A stretch of 62,851 nt of DNA from CAZKHG01 sp964552655 (lineage in GTDB: Bacteria > Bacteroidota > Bacteroidia > Bacteroidales > Tenuifilaceae): the NCBI GenBank assembly GCA_964552655.1, contig CAZKHG010000017.1:1-62851 (forward strand), given 5' to 3'. Shown here piece after piece: positions 61,385 through 62,851 of this stretch (the first letter of the stretch is position 1; the number at the start of each line of letters is the position of its first letter). The notes beneath the pieces were generated by a model. It was not told where the DNA came from. It did not search any database and was given only the letters and a program-made list of their open reading frames with translations. The translations under genes and the position numbers were made by a program.

Positions 61385-62851
61385 ATGACCAAAAAAATTA
61401 AGGAACCAAGCATTCTCCAGGGTTTTATTCCAATCATTTTTCTGATCCTTTTCCTCACCCTGAATGTAATATATTTTGGTGACGATACCCTTTCCGGGGC
61501 AAATCAAATTGCCCTGTTAATGGCCTCAACCATTGGAGCAATCATCGCTGTTTACCTTGGCCATAACTGGTATAGCATCCGTGGGATAATTGTAAGTACC
61601 ATTGGATCGGCAATGCCAGCCATACTCATACTGATGATGATCGGAGCACTGGCAGGTACCTGGCTGTTAAGCGGGGTTGTACCAACGTTGATATACTATG
61701 GGCTAAAAGTGTTGCATCCTAAAATATTCCTTTTTGCTGCCATGTTCATCTGCTCTTTGGTTTCGTTGGCAACCGGGAGTTCCTGGTCAACGGTTGCAAC
61801 CATTGGTGTTGCACTGCTAGGAATTGGGAATGCACTGGGTTTTAATGAAGGGTTAGTAGCCGGGGCAATTATTTCAGGAGCTTACTTTGGCGACAAGATG
61901 TCGCCCCTTTCCGATACCACCAACCTTGCACCTGCAATGGCAGGCACCGACTTGTTTACACATATCCGGTATATGATGTACACCACCGGACCCACCATGA
62001 TAATATCACTTGCCATTTTTTTAATTATTGGCTTCACCTATAAACTACCACAGGCCGAGGCAAATGTTTCGGCTACGCTTCATACAATTGAAAGCACCTT
62101 TAATATATCACCCTGGCTCCTGCTTGTGCCGGTGCTGTTGATAATTGTTATTGTTAAAAAAATGCCACCGTTGCCATCAATAATGACCGGAGCCCTTCTG
62201 GGAGGTCTGTTTGCCATTATTTTTCAACCCCATATTGTTGAGCAGATATCAGGCGTAACCGACAACTACGTTAAGGCATCTTACATTTCAGTGATGAAGA
62301 GCATGTACGGTAAAATTTCAATTGCAACTGACAACCCGCAGGTTTCAGAGCTGCTAACTACCCGTGGGATGGCCGGCATGATGAACACCATATGGTTAAT
62401 ACTCACCGCCATGATTTTTGGCGGGGTAATGGAATCAGCAGGATTGCTGATTAAAATATCGCAAATGATCATCAAGCTGGCGAAGTCAACCGGATCACTT
62501 GTTGCCTCAGTTGTGGCCAGCTGTTTATTCTTCAATATAACGGCTTCCGATCAGTATATTTCCATTGTTGTTCCCGGGCGAATGTTTGCCAAAACCTTTC
62601 GCAAGCGGGGCTATAAGCCCGAATTGCTAAGCAGAGCCTTGGAGGATTCTGGTACCGTAACCTCGGTTCTTATTCCCTGGAATACTTGCGGGGCCACCCA
62701 GTCAACTGTTCTGGGAGTACCTACTTTGACCTACTTACCCTATTGCTTTTTCAATATCATCAGCCCGTTCATGAGCATTTTTATGGCTGCCTTCAACATC
62801 AAAATCAGGAGATTTACTGAAGAGGAGATGAAGAAAAATGAGGAGGAGGAT
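61385..62851 (+). CDS. nhaC: NhaC-family Na+/H+ antiporter (3' end cut off by window)
   Basis: An open frame of 489 codons runs from the ATG at 61385 to the last base, so the stop is outside the window. It begins MTKKIKEPSILQGFIPIIFLILFLTLNVIYFGDD and has about twelve membrane helices. NhaC/ArsB-type phrases are GSSWSTVATIGVALLGIGNALGF, AIISGAYFGDKMSPLSDTTNLAPAMAGTDLFTHIRYM, NITASDQYISIVVPGRMF, LSRALEDSGTVTSVLIPWNTCGATQSTVLGVPTLTYLPYCFFN. The length seen is near the full family length, so only a few residues are missing. It exchanges Na+ (or other small cations or acids) for H+. It lies divergently from the AraC-family regulator. Confidence 0.92.
   Translation, partial: MTKKIKEPSILQGFIPIIFLILFLTLNVIYFGDDTLSGANQIALLMASTIGAIIAVYLGHNWYSIRGIIVSTIGSAMPAILILMMIGALAGTWLLSGVVPTLIYYGLKVLHPKIFLFAAMFICSLVSLATGSSWSTVATIGVALLGIGNALGFNEGLVAGAIISGAYFGDKMSPLSDTTNLAPAMAGTDLFTHIRYMMYTTGPTMIISLAIFLIIGFTYKLPQAEANVSATLHTIESTFNISPWLLLVPVLLIIVIVKKMPPLPSIMTGALLGGLFAIIFQPHIVEQISGVTDNYVKASYISVMKSMYGKISIATDNPQVSELLTTRGMAGMMNTIWLILTAMIFGGVMESAGLLIKISQMIIKLAKSTGSLVASVVASCLFFNITASDQYISIVVPGRMFAKTFRKRGYKPELLSRALEDSGTVTSVLIPWNTCGATQSTVLGVPTLTYLPYCFFNIISPFMSIFMAAFNIKIRRFTEEEMKKNEEED

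Noticed and set aside
1..62851. CRISPR array, rRNA operon, integrase or attachment sites
   Set aside because: I found no regularly spaced repeats, rRNA sequence, integrase or transposase gene in the window.

Overview
This 62.9-kb window is a stretch of chromosome from a member of the Bacteroidota, most likely a Bacteroidales- or Marinilabiliales-like environmental bacterium. The evidence is: promoters of the Bacteroidota type (TAnnTTTG -7 box, TTTG or TTGG -33 box); a protein with a C-terminal type IX secretion sorting domain; DUF5686 and SiaC-family proteins; an FtsL-like/FtsI(PASTA)/MraY arrangement typical of the phylum, with no murF between murE and mraY; and many short secreted proteins with SAQ-type signal peptides. 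Apart from a few short repeats and decayed fragments I see no phage, plasmid or insertion-sequence genes. Most of it reads as ordinary core genome.

Layout. 1-2.2 kb: the C-terminal end of a tail-fibre/adhesin-like protein with an S74 chaperone domain, then an EPSP-synthase (AroA) homologue on the minus strand that has lost several active-site motifs. 2.4-7.3 kb: proline dehydrogenase, a membrane protein, DprA, a TatD nuclease, asparaginase and tRNA-Ser(GGA). 7.6-9.0 kb: alkaline phosphatase lipoprotein. 9.3-15.5 kb: six consecutive genes, all for exported proteins of unknown function, at least three with an LPP20-like N-terminal pattern, preceded by a palindrome and a -7 box. This is the best candidate for an undescribed system. 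15.5-22.5 kb (mostly minus strand): SiaC-family protein, MORN-type lipoprotein, secreted esterase, tRNA-Arg(CCG), M20 amidohydrolase, and an ABC-2 exporter operon that includes an isoprenylcysteine-methyltransferase-like protein. 22.6-31.3 kb: rsmA, an FtsX/MacB-type permease, tsaE, alanine dehydrogenase, a TonB protein, DUF4180, a second RsmH-like methyltransferase, a 34-residue basic protein, a decayed DUF3795 fragment, and a ferritin-VIT iron transporter fusion.

31.9-47.5 kb is the complete division and cell wall (dcw) cluster: mraZ-rsmH-ftsL-ftsI-murE-mraY-murD-ftsW-murG-murC-ftsQ-ftsA-ftsZ, led by four GTGG boxes with an exact 10-bp period that fit an MraZ autoregulatory operator. A separately promoted yqeY follows. 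48.0-53.7 kb (minus strand) is an envelope-centred run: LOG-family hydrolase, lptB, DUF5686 protein, tatC and kdsD. 53.9-62.9 kb holds recQ, an ABC transporter pair, a T9SS-sorted secreted protein, a prohibitin-like SPFH protein, an AraC regulator with a GyrI-like domain, and an NhaC-type antiporter running off the end.

The genes together cover envelope building (dcw cluster, lptB, kdsD, tatC, DUF5686), genome maintenance and translation (dprA, recQ, rsmA, rsmH, tsaE), and amino-acid catabolism (proline dehydrogenase, asparaginase, alanine dehydrogenase). All family names come from reading the translated sequences; no database search was run.
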